A stretch of 64,000 nt of DNA from Flavobacteriales bacterium (lineage in GTDB: Bacteria; Bacteroidota; Bacteroidia; Flavobacteriales_F; PHOS-HE28): NCBI GenBank assembly GCA_016703005.1, contig JADJCX010000034.1:124001-188000 (forward strand), in the 5' to 3' direction. The position numbers were made by a program, and so were the translations under genes. The notes below the pieces were generated by a model. The model made no database searches, was not told where the DNA came from, and was given only the letters and a program-made list of their open reading frames with translations. Within the stretch, counting starts at the first letter, position 1. The number at the start of each line of letters is the position of its first letter. Positions 41,824 to 50,301 of this stretch are shown one piece after another.

Positions 41824-41997
41824 AGCGAAGGGAGGTGTTAGGTTTTCGTCGGCCGATCGAAGTAACCCCGCGGTGTGGTGTAGGCAACGCACCATCGAGG
41901 GAACGGGGATAGGATCGAGGGAACGTAGGCGAAGTGCTGGGAAGGCACCATGTGGAACACATTCCCCTGCCCGTACATTCGGCGCAAAGCCCTGTGC

Positions 41998-44740
41998 ATG
42001 CCACGCCTGCTCCCTGATCATCGCGTTCTTCTTCGCCTCGTTGTTCGCTGTCGTGCACTTCAGTGCCGTTCCCCCAAAGGATAGTGGCAGCCCCATGGGC
42101 AACGGCAGCGCCGATGACCCCAACGGCTTGGTCGCTTGGAACCACGAGCGCACCATGGATCCCGCGACCGGTCTCGTGCCCGCCGATATCAGACGGAAGG
42201 AACTCGCCTTCGCGGCAACACTGCCGAACCGCGGTGAGGCCAAGGGCCTCAATTGGACATGGCGCGGACCGCGCAACCGTGGTGGCCGCACGCGCGCCGT
42301 GTTGGTGGATCGCACCAACGACCAAGTGCTCGTGGCCGGAAGTGTTACCGGTGGTTTATGGCGTAGCATCGATGGCGGAACCACTTGGACGCGCACCAGT
42401 CCCAATGATGCCATGGCGGGTATCAGCAGCTTGGCGCAAGACCCGCGCACAGGGCACGAGAACGAGTGGTACGCCGGTACCGGCGAGAACTACGGCGTGG
42501 TGAGCGGCACCAGCTTCAGTGCGCTGCTGGCCGGCGACGGCATGTTCAAAAGCACCGATGGCGGACAGAGCTGGACACACCTTGCCAGCACCATTGCAGG
42601 CGATCACCAGGTCTACAACCGCAAAGGCAGTTTCAAGCAGGTGAACAGCATTGTGGTGGACCCCACCCGCAACGACAGCGATGTTGTGCTGGCAGCCGTC
42701 TTCGATGGCATCTTCCGCAGCAACAACGGTGGCGCATCGTGGCATGCGGTGCTTGGTCTCGATACCGCCAGCACGCAAACATCCTTGTACACCGAAGTGC
42801 GGGTGACCACCACAGGCGTGTACTACGCCGCTATCGGCAACACCACGGCAAGCGAAGGTTTCTGGCGCAGCACCGATGGGCTCAACTGGGTGGAGATATC
42901 ACCGGTCGGCTTCACCGCCAACTTGGAACGCACCGTGTTGGCCATTGACCCCAGCAACGAGAACACGGTCTACTTCTTCAGCGAAACACCCGCTGCCGGC
43001 GTACACGGCCATTCACTGTGGAAGTACACCTATGTGAGCGGCGACGGCACCGGCGCCGGTGGCGTGTGGACGAACCGCAGCAGCAATCTTCCCAACGGTT
43101 CCTGTACCGGCTACTTCACCTTCGACTTCGGGTACATCAATACGCAGACGAGCTACGACATGTCGATCGGTGTGCACCCTGCCGATACCAATGTGCTCTT
43201 TATCGGCGGCACCAACTTGTGGCGTAGCACCAACGCGTTCCGTTCACCCGACAGCACCACGTGGGTGGGAGGATACCGTTGCAACACCGCCGACCCGAAG
43301 AGCTATGTGTACCCGAACCACCACCCGGACCAGCATTGGGTGACCTTCAGCCCGACGAACCCCAACATGCTGTACACCGGCAGCGACGGCGGCGTGCACC
43401 GCACCGACGATTGCCTCGCCGACAGCGTGTCGTGGACGGACCTCAACACCACGTACATCAGTAGCCAGTTCTACACGGTACACATCACCGACAACGGCAC
43501 GGACAACAAGATCCTCGGCGGCTTGCAGGACAATGGAATGTTCTTGGCGCTCGACGACCAGCCCAATCAGGATTGGAAATATGTTCACCAGGATGATGGG
43601 GCGTACGGCGCGTTGCCACAGGGCAATGGCAACTGGATCCTGACCAGCAGCCAACAGGGACGTCTCTACAAGAAGTCGGTGGATGCGAATGGCACCATAA
43701 CCGGTTACGAGCGCATCGACCCCGACGGCGCGAGCGGATACAACTTCATCAATCCGTTGGTGCTCGATCCGTGGAACAACAACCGCATCTACTGGCCTTC
43801 CGCCAATAAGGTGTGGACGCGCAACGACCTTGACACGATCTCCGTGAACGACAACTGGTACACCGCATCGACGAGCGGCTGGACCAACATCGTTGAAGCC
43901 CAGTTGCCCATTGCCGTGCGCGTGACCTGTCTCGACATCAGCGCCGCGCGCAGCAACCGCTTGGGCTATGGCACCAGCACGGGCCGCTTCTACCTGTTGG
44001 ACAGTTTGGACACCGCCACACCCACGCGCACACAGATCGATTGGCCGGCTTGGCCGGCAGGCTATGTGAGCTGCGTGGCACCCAACGATCACAACGGCGA
44101 TGAATGGATGCTCACCTTCAGCAACTACGGCGTGAAGAGCGTGTGGCACACGACGGATGCCGGTGTGAACTGGACCGACATCAGCGGCAACTTGGAGGAG
44201 AACGCCAATGGCACTGGAAACGGCCCGGCGTGTTACTGGGCCGCCATCTATCCATCGGGCAATGGCGACCCGGCGCGCTACTTCGTTGGCACCAGCGTGG
44301 GCTTGTTCAGTACCGACCTGCTCGACGGCACCAACACCATTTGGGAACTGGAGGGTCCAAGCTCGATCGGCAACGTGCCCATCAACAGCATTGCGCTGCG
44401 CACCAGCGATGGTGCGATCGTTGTCGGCACACATGGCAACGGTGTGTTCAGCAGTCACCTGACACCGATCGTGGGTGTGCAAGAGCCCTCATCCACCGCC
44501 AACACCACCGCATGGCCCAACCCTGCGAGCGAAGAGGTTTCGTTCAGCATGGGCACCACAAAGGGTAAGGTGGACGTAACGATCATTGATGCCCTGGGCC
44601 GCTCCGTGCTACAGCGTCAAGTGCCGAGCGCGACGCAATGGACCTGGAACCTGCGCAACAACGCCGGGGCGCGGGTGCGCAAGGGCAACTACATCGTGCG
44701 CATGGGCCATGCAAAACCCGTCACGGTGGTGGTCGATTGA
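41998..44740 (+). CDS. Secreted Asp-box/sortilin-like propeller protein with T9SS sorting domain, frame disrupted at the signal peptide
   Basis: About 913 residues. The reading frame of the body has no credible start. The ATG at 41998 becomes in-frame if one C is removed at 42012-42014, giving the signal peptide MPRLLLIIAFFFASLFAVVH. The body has several Asp-box blades: RSIDGGTTWTRTS, STDGGQSWTHLAS, SNNGGASWHAVLG and TTDAGVNWTDISG, plus NMLYTGSDGGVHRTDD, typical of sortilin/BNR propellers. The last 85 residues form a type A sorting domain (AWPNPASEEVSFSMGT to RKGNYIVRMGHAKPVTVVVD). It is probably T9SS cargo; no catalytic residues of sialidase are evident. A TACATTCG box lies just upstream (41974-41981). 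Confidence 0.82.
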
Positions 44741-44792
44741 ACCACACCATATTTCATTACCTCATTCATCACATCCCCACATCTTTTTCCGC
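44741..44792. repeat. Short CACATC-type spacer repeat
   Basis: The spacer before fhs reads cattcatcacatccccacat, which matches units of the arrays at 12362-12478 and 24346-24434 in a single orientation. No promoter box was recognised here. Confidence 0.4.
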
Positions 44793-46469
44793 ATGAGCTT
44801 TCCTTCAGACCTCGAGATCGCGCAGAAGGCGCAGATGAAACCCATCGCGCAGATCGCCCAACGCCTCGGCATCGACCCCGAGACGATCGAGCCGTACGGG
44901 CGCACAAAGGCCAAGTTGCCGCTGACGTTGATCGATGAGGCCAAGGCGGCCAAGGGAAAGCTCATCCTCGTCACCGCGCTCTCACCCACCCCAGCGGGCG
45001 AAGGCAAGACCACCACGAGCATCGGCCTCAACGAAGGCTTGAACAAGATCGGCAAGAAGAGCATCGTGGTGCTGCGCGAACCAAGTCTCGGTCCGGTGTT
45101 CGGCATGAAGGGCGGCGCCGCTGGTGGCGGCTATGCGCAAGTGGTGCCGATGGAAGACATCAACCTGCACTTCACCGGCGACTTCAGCGCCATCGAGAAA
45201 GCGAACAACCTGCTCGCCGCGCTCATCGACAACAACCTGCAGAACCGCAAGCGCACGCTGAACATCGATCCGCGCACCATCGCTTGGAAGCGCGTGATGG
45301 ACATGAACGATCGCGCCTTGCGCGACATCACCATCGGGCTGGGCGGCACCGGCAACGGCATCCCGCGGCAGGACGGCTTCAACATCACACCGGCCAGTGA
45401 GGTGATGGCCATCCTCTGCCTCGCCACGTCGTTCGACGACCTCAAGACACGTCTCGGCAACATCTACGTGGGCCAGAAGTTCGACCGCACGCCCGTGTAT
45501 GCGCGCGATCTGAACGCGCAAGGCGCCATGGCCATCCTGCTGAAGGATGCCATCAAGCCCAACCTGGTGCAAACGCTGGAGAACAATCCCGCGATCCTGC
45601 ACGGCGGTCCCTTCGCCAACATCGCGCAGGGAGTGAACAGTGTGCTGGCCACCAAGATGGGCCTGAGCCTCGGCGATTACGTCGTAACGGAAGCTGGCTT
45701 CGGTGCGGATCTCGGCGCAGAGAAGTTCTTCGACATCAAGTGCCGCGCGGCCGGGTTGAAACCGAGCGCTGCCGTGATCGTCGCCACTCTACGCGCGCTG
45801 CGCTACCACGGCGGTGCCGAAGTGAAGGAGGCCGGCACGCCTGCCCCAGAGCGCCTGAAGGCCGGTCTCGCCAACCTGGGCCGCCACATCGAGAACATGG
45901 CCAAGTTCGGTGTGCAGGCTGTTGTGGCCGTCAATCACTTCCCAACGGACACGGCGGAGGAGATCGACATGGTGAAGGCGTATTGCAAGGAGCGCGGCGC
46001 CGAAGCGGTGCTGGCCGAAGGCTTCGCGAAAGGGGGAGCGGGCATGACGGACCTTGCCACGGCCGTGGTGCGCGTGGCCGAAAGCGGCACCAGCAACTTC
46101 AAGCCACTGTACGACCTGGCACTTTCCATCAAGGACAAGATCGGCACCATCGCACGGGAGATCTACCGCGCCGACGGCGTGGACTACAGCGCCGATGCCG
46201 AAACGGCCCTGCGCCGCATTGACAAGTTGGAACTGAACGGCGTGCCCATCTGCATGGCCAAAACGCAATACAGTTTCAGCGACGACAAGGCCTTGCGTGC
46301 GGCACCCACTGGCTTCCGCATCACCGTGCGCGACATCGAGATCGCGGCCGGCGCCCGCTTCGTGGTGCCCATCTGCGGCGAGATCATGCGTATGCCCGGC
46401 CTGCCCGAAGTACCCGCCGCCGAAGGCATGGACATCGACAGCAATGGCGTGATCAGCGGGTTGAGCTGA
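44793..46469 (+). CDS. fhs: Formate-tetrahydrofolate ligase
   Basis: 558 residues, normal length. ATP-dependent formation of 10-formyl-THF from formate for one-carbon metabolism. The P-loop is LSPTPAGEGKTTTSIGL (about residues 62-78). EPSLGPVFGMKGGAAGGG and the folate/formate-site segments IGLGGTGNGIPRQDGF, TEAGFGADLGAEKFFDIKC and CMAKTQYSFSDD are fully conserved. The start at 44793 (MSFPSDLEIAQKAQMKPI) is chosen because the longer frame runs through the preceding gene end and spacer. Confidence 0.97.
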   Translation: MSFPSDLEIAQKAQMKPIAQIAQRLGIDPETIEPYGRTKAKLPLTLIDEAKAAKGKLILVTALSPTPAGEGKTTTSIGLNEGLNKIGKKSIVVLREPSLGPVFGMKGGAAGGGYAQVVPMEDINLHFTGDFSAIEKANNLLAALIDNNLQNRKRTLNIDPRTIAWKRVMDMNDRALRDITIGLGGTGNGIPRQDGFNITPASEVMAILCLATSFDDLKTRLGNIYVGQKFDRTPVYARDLNAQGAMAILLKDAIKPNLVQTLENNPAILHGGPFANIAQGVNSVLATKMGLSLGDYVVTEAGFGADLGAEKFFDIKCRAAGLKPSAAVIVATLRALRYHGGAEVKEAGTPAPERLKAGLANLGRHIENMAKFGVQAVVAVNHFPTDTAEEIDMVKAYCKERGAEAVLAEGFAKGGAGMTDLATAVVRVAESGTSNFKPLYDLALSIKDKIGTIAREIYRADGVDYSADAETALRRIDKLELNGVPICMAKTQYSFSDDKALRAAPTGFRITVRDIEIAAGARFVVPICGEIMRMPGLPEVPAAEGMDIDSNGVISGLS

Positions 46470-46511
46470 TCTTCTGTCGGCCCTTGGACATTTCGCAGCG
46501 CTTCCGGCATA

Positions 46512-46519
46512 CACCTTTG
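46512..46519 (+). promoter_or_regulatory. Putative -7 box CACCTTTG
   Basis: Matches TAnnTTTG at seven of eight positions and ends 3 nt before the msrB ATG, so transcription would begin at or just inside the start codon. Confidence 0.4.
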
Positions 46520-46522
46520 TGC

Positions 46523-47059
46523 ATGCGTTCAACCATTCCCGTCCTGCTCTCGCTTGCGCTCGCCACTGTCGGGTGCGCGCAGCACAGTGAGCAGCAACCG
46601 CTTTCATCCGACCCCATTATGCATCCAGCAAGTAATCCATACTACTCCCGCACCGATACCACCAAGCTCAATGTAACCGATGCGGAGTGGAAGCGCGTGC
46701 TGCCGGTTAGCATCTACGCCATTGCCCGCGAGGCCGATACCGAGCGGCCCTTCACCGGCAAGTATTGGGATTTCGAAGGCCTGGGCAATTACTACTGCGC
46801 GGTATGCGGCAACCCCTTGTTCAAGAGCGACAGCAAGTTCGGCAGCAGTTGCGGCTGGCCCAGTTTCTACGAGGCGTTGCGCCCCACCAGCGTGGCGTAC
46901 AAGACCGATGCAACACTTGGCATGGTGCGCACAGAAGTGTTGTGCGGCCGCTGTGATAGTCACCTGGGCCACATCTTCGATGATGGTCCGCCACCGACCG
47001 GCAAGCGCTTCTGCATGAATTCGCTCGTCCTCGATTTCGAGCCGGAGGGCAAGCGCTGA
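46523..47059 (+). CDS. msrB: Peptide-methionine (R)-S-oxide reductase, lipoprotein form
   Basis: 178 residues from the ATG at 46523. A lipoprotein signal (LLSLALATVGC, C18) predicts a membrane-attached periplasmic protein. The MsrB domain has the structural zinc pairs C92/C95 (YCAVCGNPLF) and C141/C144 (LCGRCDSHLGH). It also has GSSCGWPSF with a possible resolving Cys (C110), and the catalytic C164 in KRFCMNS. It reduces methionine-R-sulfoxide in envelope proteins. CACCTTTG lies 3 nt before the ATG. The VOC gene follows after 7 nt. Confidence 0.96.
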   Translation: MRSTIPVLLSLALATVGCAQHSEQQPLSSDPIMHPASNPYYSRTDTTKLNVTDAEWKRVLPVSIYAIAREADTERPFTGKYWDFEGLGNYYCAVCGNPLFKSDSKFGSSCGWPSFYEALRPTSVAYKTDATLGMVRTEVLCGRCDSHLGHIFDDGPPPTGKRFCMNSLVLDFEPEGKR

Positions 47060-47066
47060 GCGGCCT

Positions 47067-47456
47067 ATGCAACGCATCGCGCAGCTCGCACTTGTGGTAG
47101 CCGACTACGACGAGGCCATTGCCTTTTACACCGAGAAGCTGGGCTTTGCGCTGGTGGAGGACACGCGCTTGAGCGATACCAAACGCTGGGTGGTTGTCGC
47201 TCCGCCGGGGAATACGGGCTGCACGCTCCTGCTGGCCAAGGCCGTCACCGATGAGCAGCGCAGCCGCATCGGCAACCAGACCGGTGGCCGGGTCTTTCTT
47301 TTCCTGCACACTGATGATCTAAAGCGCGATCATGTGCGCCTCCTGGAGCAGGGCGTTACCATTGTGCGCCCTATAGCGGTGGAGGCTTGGGGCACGGTAC
47401 TCGTCTTCGCCGATCTGTACGGCAACCTGTGGGACTTGATCGAGCCGCCGCGCTGA
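47067..47456 (+). CDS. VOC family (glyoxalase-like) protein
   Basis: 129 residues, two beta-alpha-beta-beta-beta units. The N-terminal unit reads IAQLALVVADYDEAIAFYTE and the C-terminal unit includes GRVFLFLHTDDLKRDHVRL and VFADLYGNLWDLIEP. The lineage is that of glyoxalase I/bleomycin-resistance/dioxygenase proteins with a metal site from residues on the central strands. The substrate is unknown. It follows msrB by 7 nt and is probably co-transcribed with it. Confidence 0.9.
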   Translation: MQRIAQLALVVADYDEAIAFYTEKLGFALVEDTRLSDTKRWVVVAPPGNTGCTLLLAKAVTDEQRSRIGNQTGGRVFLFLHTDDLKRDHVRLLEQGVTIVRPIAVEAWGTVLVFADLYGNLWDLIEPPR

Positions 47457-47486
47457 TCCGCTTCGCACCCCCCTACCTTCATCCCC

Positions 47487-47499
47487 CCCGAAAGTCGGG
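47487..47499. promoter_or_regulatory. Short CCCGA/TCGGG hairpin before VWA gene
   Basis: cccgaaagtcggg forms a 5-bp stem with a 3-nt loop, 5 nt before the ATG at 47505. It resembles the cores of the hairpins at 2054 and 29507. It may terminate the upstream unit or regulate the start. Confidence 0.35.
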
Positions 47500-47504
47500 A
47501 TGAC

Positions 47505-48597
47505 ATGCTCGGCACCCGTTTCTCCAAGTACATACCGCCGCAGGACGATCGTTCGCCGTTCGAGAAGCTGCTGCCGCTTTTTCTGGAATTGCTCACGCAC
47601 ACCAGCGGCGACGTGGAGGAGGCGCTCAGTTGGATGAAGGAGATCGATAAGGAGCAGCCGCTCTTCAGCAAGGAATACACGCTGGAGAACTTCAAGGACG
47701 ACCTGCGGAAGAAGGGCATCATCGGCGATCCACCCACCAAGGGCGGCAAGACGCCGCTGACCGGAAAGGCCGAGCAACTGATCCGCGAGCGCGCGCTGGA
47801 CCAAGTGTTCGGCCAGTTGAAGAAGAGCGATCGCGGCACGCACGGTCTGCGGAAAGTCGGGGAGGGCGATGAGCCCACCAGCGACCGGCGCACCTACCGC
47901 TTCGGCGATCGCATTGAACAGGTGGCCATGAGCGATAGTATCCGCAACGCGCAACAGCGCAACGTGGATGACCTGCAACTGAGCGAGGACGATCTGGAGG
48001 TGATCGAAACGGAACACCAGAGCGCCTGCGCCACGGTGCTTATGCTGGACATCAGCCACAGCATGATCCTCTATGGCGAGGACCGCATAACGCCCGCCAA
48101 GAAGGTGGCCATGGCGCTGGCCGAACTCATCAAACGACGCTACCCGAAGGACACGCTGGACTTCGTGGTGTTCGGCAACGACGCATGGCAAGTGAGCCTG
48201 AAGGATCGCCCCTACCTTGCAAGTGGGGCCGTTCCACACCAACACGGTCGCCGGCTTGGAACTGAGCATGGACATCCTGCGCCGACGCAAGCTGAAGAAC
48301 CGCCGCATCGTGATGATCACCGACGGCAAGCCGAGCTGCATCAAACACGACGGCGAGTACTACATGAACAGCGTTGGCCTCGACGACTTCATTGTTGCTC
48401 GAACGCTCGATGCCGCTGTGCGCGCGCGCAAGGCACATATCCCCATTACCACCTTCATGATCGCGCAGGACACGTACCTGCAACGCTTCATCGAACGCTT
48501 CACCGAAGCCAACCAAGGCCGCGCCTTCTACACCGGCTTGCAAGGATTGGCGGACATGGTGTTCCGCGATCACACTTCGAACAGGAAAGCCTCATAG
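47505..48597 (+). CDS. VWA-domain protein (CoxE/YehP-like), frame disrupted
   Basis: About 363 residues if the frame is restored. The N-terminal 150 residues are charged and helical (PFEKLLPLFLELLTHTSGDV). The von Willebrand A domain begins at about 175 with the MIDAS motif VLMLDISHSMI (D-x-S-x-S). It continues after the break with LELSMDILRRRKLKNRRIVM and TDGKPSCIKHDGEYYM. The break is at 48215-48216, where TACCTTG read as TACTTG restores PYLQVGPFHTNTVAG. Such VWA proteins work with the AAA+ ATPase encoded next, typically in metal insertion or complex remodelling. Sequence after the break is undamaged. Confidence 0.87.
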
Positions 48598-48609
48598 ATC
48601 CACTTGTAC

Positions 48610-48629
48610 GGGCGCGTCATGACGCGCCC
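48610..48629. repeat. Perfect 20-bp palindrome (REP-like)
   Basis: gggcgcgtcatgacgcgccc lies in the spacer between the VWA and AAA+ genes. It resembles palindromic GGGGCGCGTCATGACGCGCCCC elements that recur between genes in many bacteria. It could attenuate read-through. Confidence 0.6.
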
Positions 48630-48643
48630 CAACGCATCCTCGC

Positions 48644-50296
48644 ATGAATTCCAAAACTCTCGGCGAACTGAAGAAGAGCGGCTGGCAAAGCCGCAGCGTG
48701 AAGGCTGAATTGCGCGCCAACCTGATCGCACGCATCACCGCGAAGAAGCCGTTGTTCGAAGGCATACACGGCTACGAGCACACGGTGGTTCCTGCCCTGG
48801 AGCGGGCGATCCTGAGCGGCCACAGCATCAACCTGCTGGGCTTGCGGGGTCAGGCGAAGACACGCATGGCGCGTTCACTGGTACAACTGCTCGATGAGTG
48901 GATGCCCATCGTGCAAGGCAGCGAAGTCAATGACGATCCGCTGAACCCGATCTCGCGCTATGCCAAGGAGCTGATCGCACAGCACGGCGATGCAACGCCC
49001 ATCGCGTGGGTACACCGCGATCAACGGTATACGGAGAAGCTCGCCACACCGGATGTTACCGTGGCCGACCTCATCGGCGACAGCGATCCTATCAAAGCCG
49101 CGAACCTGAAGTTGGACTATGGGGATGAGCGCGTGATCCACTTCGGCCTTGTGCCGCGCAGCCATAGGGGCATCTTTGTTATCAACGAGCTGCCGGATCT
49201 GCAACCGCGCATCCAGGTCGCGCTCTTCAACATCCTACAAGAGGGCGATGTGCAGATCCGCGGGTTCAAATTGCGCCTGCCGCTCGACATCCAGTTCGTC
49301 TTCACAGCCAACCCAGAAGACTACACCAACCGTGGCGCCATCATCACGCCACTGAAGGACCGTATCCAATCGCAGATCCTCACGCACTACCCGCCGACGC
49401 TCGAGTTGGGCATGCGCATCACGGCGCAGGAAGCACGCTCGCCAAAGGACCAAATGCAGCGCGTGGTACTGCCCGACCTTATCCGCGTGCTCATCGAGCG
49501 CATCGCGATGGAAGCGCGGGACAGCGAGTTCGTGGACAAGAAGAGCGGGGTGAGCGCCCGCCTCACCATCAGCGCGCTGGAAAGCGTCGTCAGCGCTGCC
49601 GAGCTGCGCACGCTAAGGACCGGTGAGAAACGTACTGTGGTGCGCATCGCGGACCTGTTCGCGGTGATCCCCGCGATCACGGGCAAGATCGAACTGGTGT
49701 ATGAAGGCGAGCAGGAAGGCCCGGCGAAAGTCGCGCAGCACTTGCTGACGCTCAGCCTGCGCAATGTGTTCAAGGAGCTCTTCCCGGATGCGGTGAAGAA
49801 GCGGAAGGCTGCGAACGTTGTCGATCCCTTCGCAGTGATCACCGCACACTTCGATGAGCATGAGGTGGATCTACTGAACGAAGCCAGCGACAACCTCTAC
49901 CGCGAAACACTCGACACGGTGCCCGGTCTATTGGACTTGGTGATCGCCAAGCCAACTCCGGAGAATACGCTCGAAGAACCCGGCGGTGACCCGCGCATAC
50001 AGCTCTGCGGCAAACTCACCGGCGATGTTGCCAAAGCCGAATGGTCGACCGCCACCGAGGTGAAGCTCATCGGTTGTGTCACCAGTGCGCGCATCACGGG
50101 CCTTACTCTGTGCATCAAGAACTGCGAGGGCAAACACGAAGCGCTGACTTCCACTAACGGCACGCTCACCGCTGCGATGAAGAAGATGATCGCCAACCTG
50201 CCCGCTGGCACCACCTTCACGGTGCGTGTTGCCGTGTTGGATGCCACCGGCAAGAAGTGGGAAGTGCCCGACGCGGCCTTCGTGTGGAAGGGTTGA
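48644..50296 (+). CDS. AAA+ ATPase of the magnesium-chelatase/MoxR type with C-terminal extension
   Basis: 550 residues. The ATPase core runs about residues 35-330: Walker A-like LLGLRGQAKTRMARSL, Walker B-like GIFVINELPDL (Asn in place of the usual Asp, which I recall as a feature of this clade), the ANPEDYTNRGAIITPLKDRI sensor region, and a lid to about 450. About 100 further residues follow (IQLCGKLTGDVAKAEW to VPDAAFVWKG), with alternating strands and no motif I know. It should form a hexamer acting with the VWA protein encoded just upstream, as in chelatase or norQ/norD-type pairs. The target complex is unknown. Confidence 0.85.
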   Translation: MNSKTLGELKKSGWQSRSVKAELRANLIARITAKKPLFEGIHGYEHTVVPALERAILSGHSINLLGLRGQAKTRMARSLVQLLDEWMPIVQGSEVNDDPLNPISRYAKELIAQHGDATPIAWVHRDQRYTEKLATPDVTVADLIGDSDPIKAANLKLDYGDERVIHFGLVPRSHRGIFVINELPDLQPRIQVALFNILQEGDVQIRGFKLRLPLDIQFVFTANPEDYTNRGAIITPLKDRIQSQILTHYPPTLELGMRITAQEARSPKDQMQRVVLPDLIRVLIERIAMEARDSEFVDKKSGVSARLTISALESVVSAAELRTLRTGEKRTVVRIADLFAVIPAITGKIELVYEGEQEGPAKVAQHLLTLSLRNVFKELFPDAVKKRKAANVVDPFAVITAHFDEHEVDLLNEASDNLYRETLDTVPGLLDLVIAKPTPENTLEEPGGDPRIQLCGKLTGDVAKAEWSTATEVKLIGCVTSARITGLTLCIKNCEGKHEALTSTNGTLTAAMKKMIANLPAGTTFTVRVAVLDATGKKWEVPDAAFVWKG

Positions 50297-50301
50297 TCCG
50301 A

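Noticed and set aside
39406..42450. The full open frame to 42450 as start of the SBBP protein
   Set aside because: The extension overlaps the divergent T9SS gene and spacer and lacks signal features; the ATG at 41823 gives a clean signal peptide.
43244..44482. A 412-codon minus-strand ORF
   Set aside because: It is antisense to the Asp-box T9SS gene, and its Val/Ala/His-rich translation has no domain.
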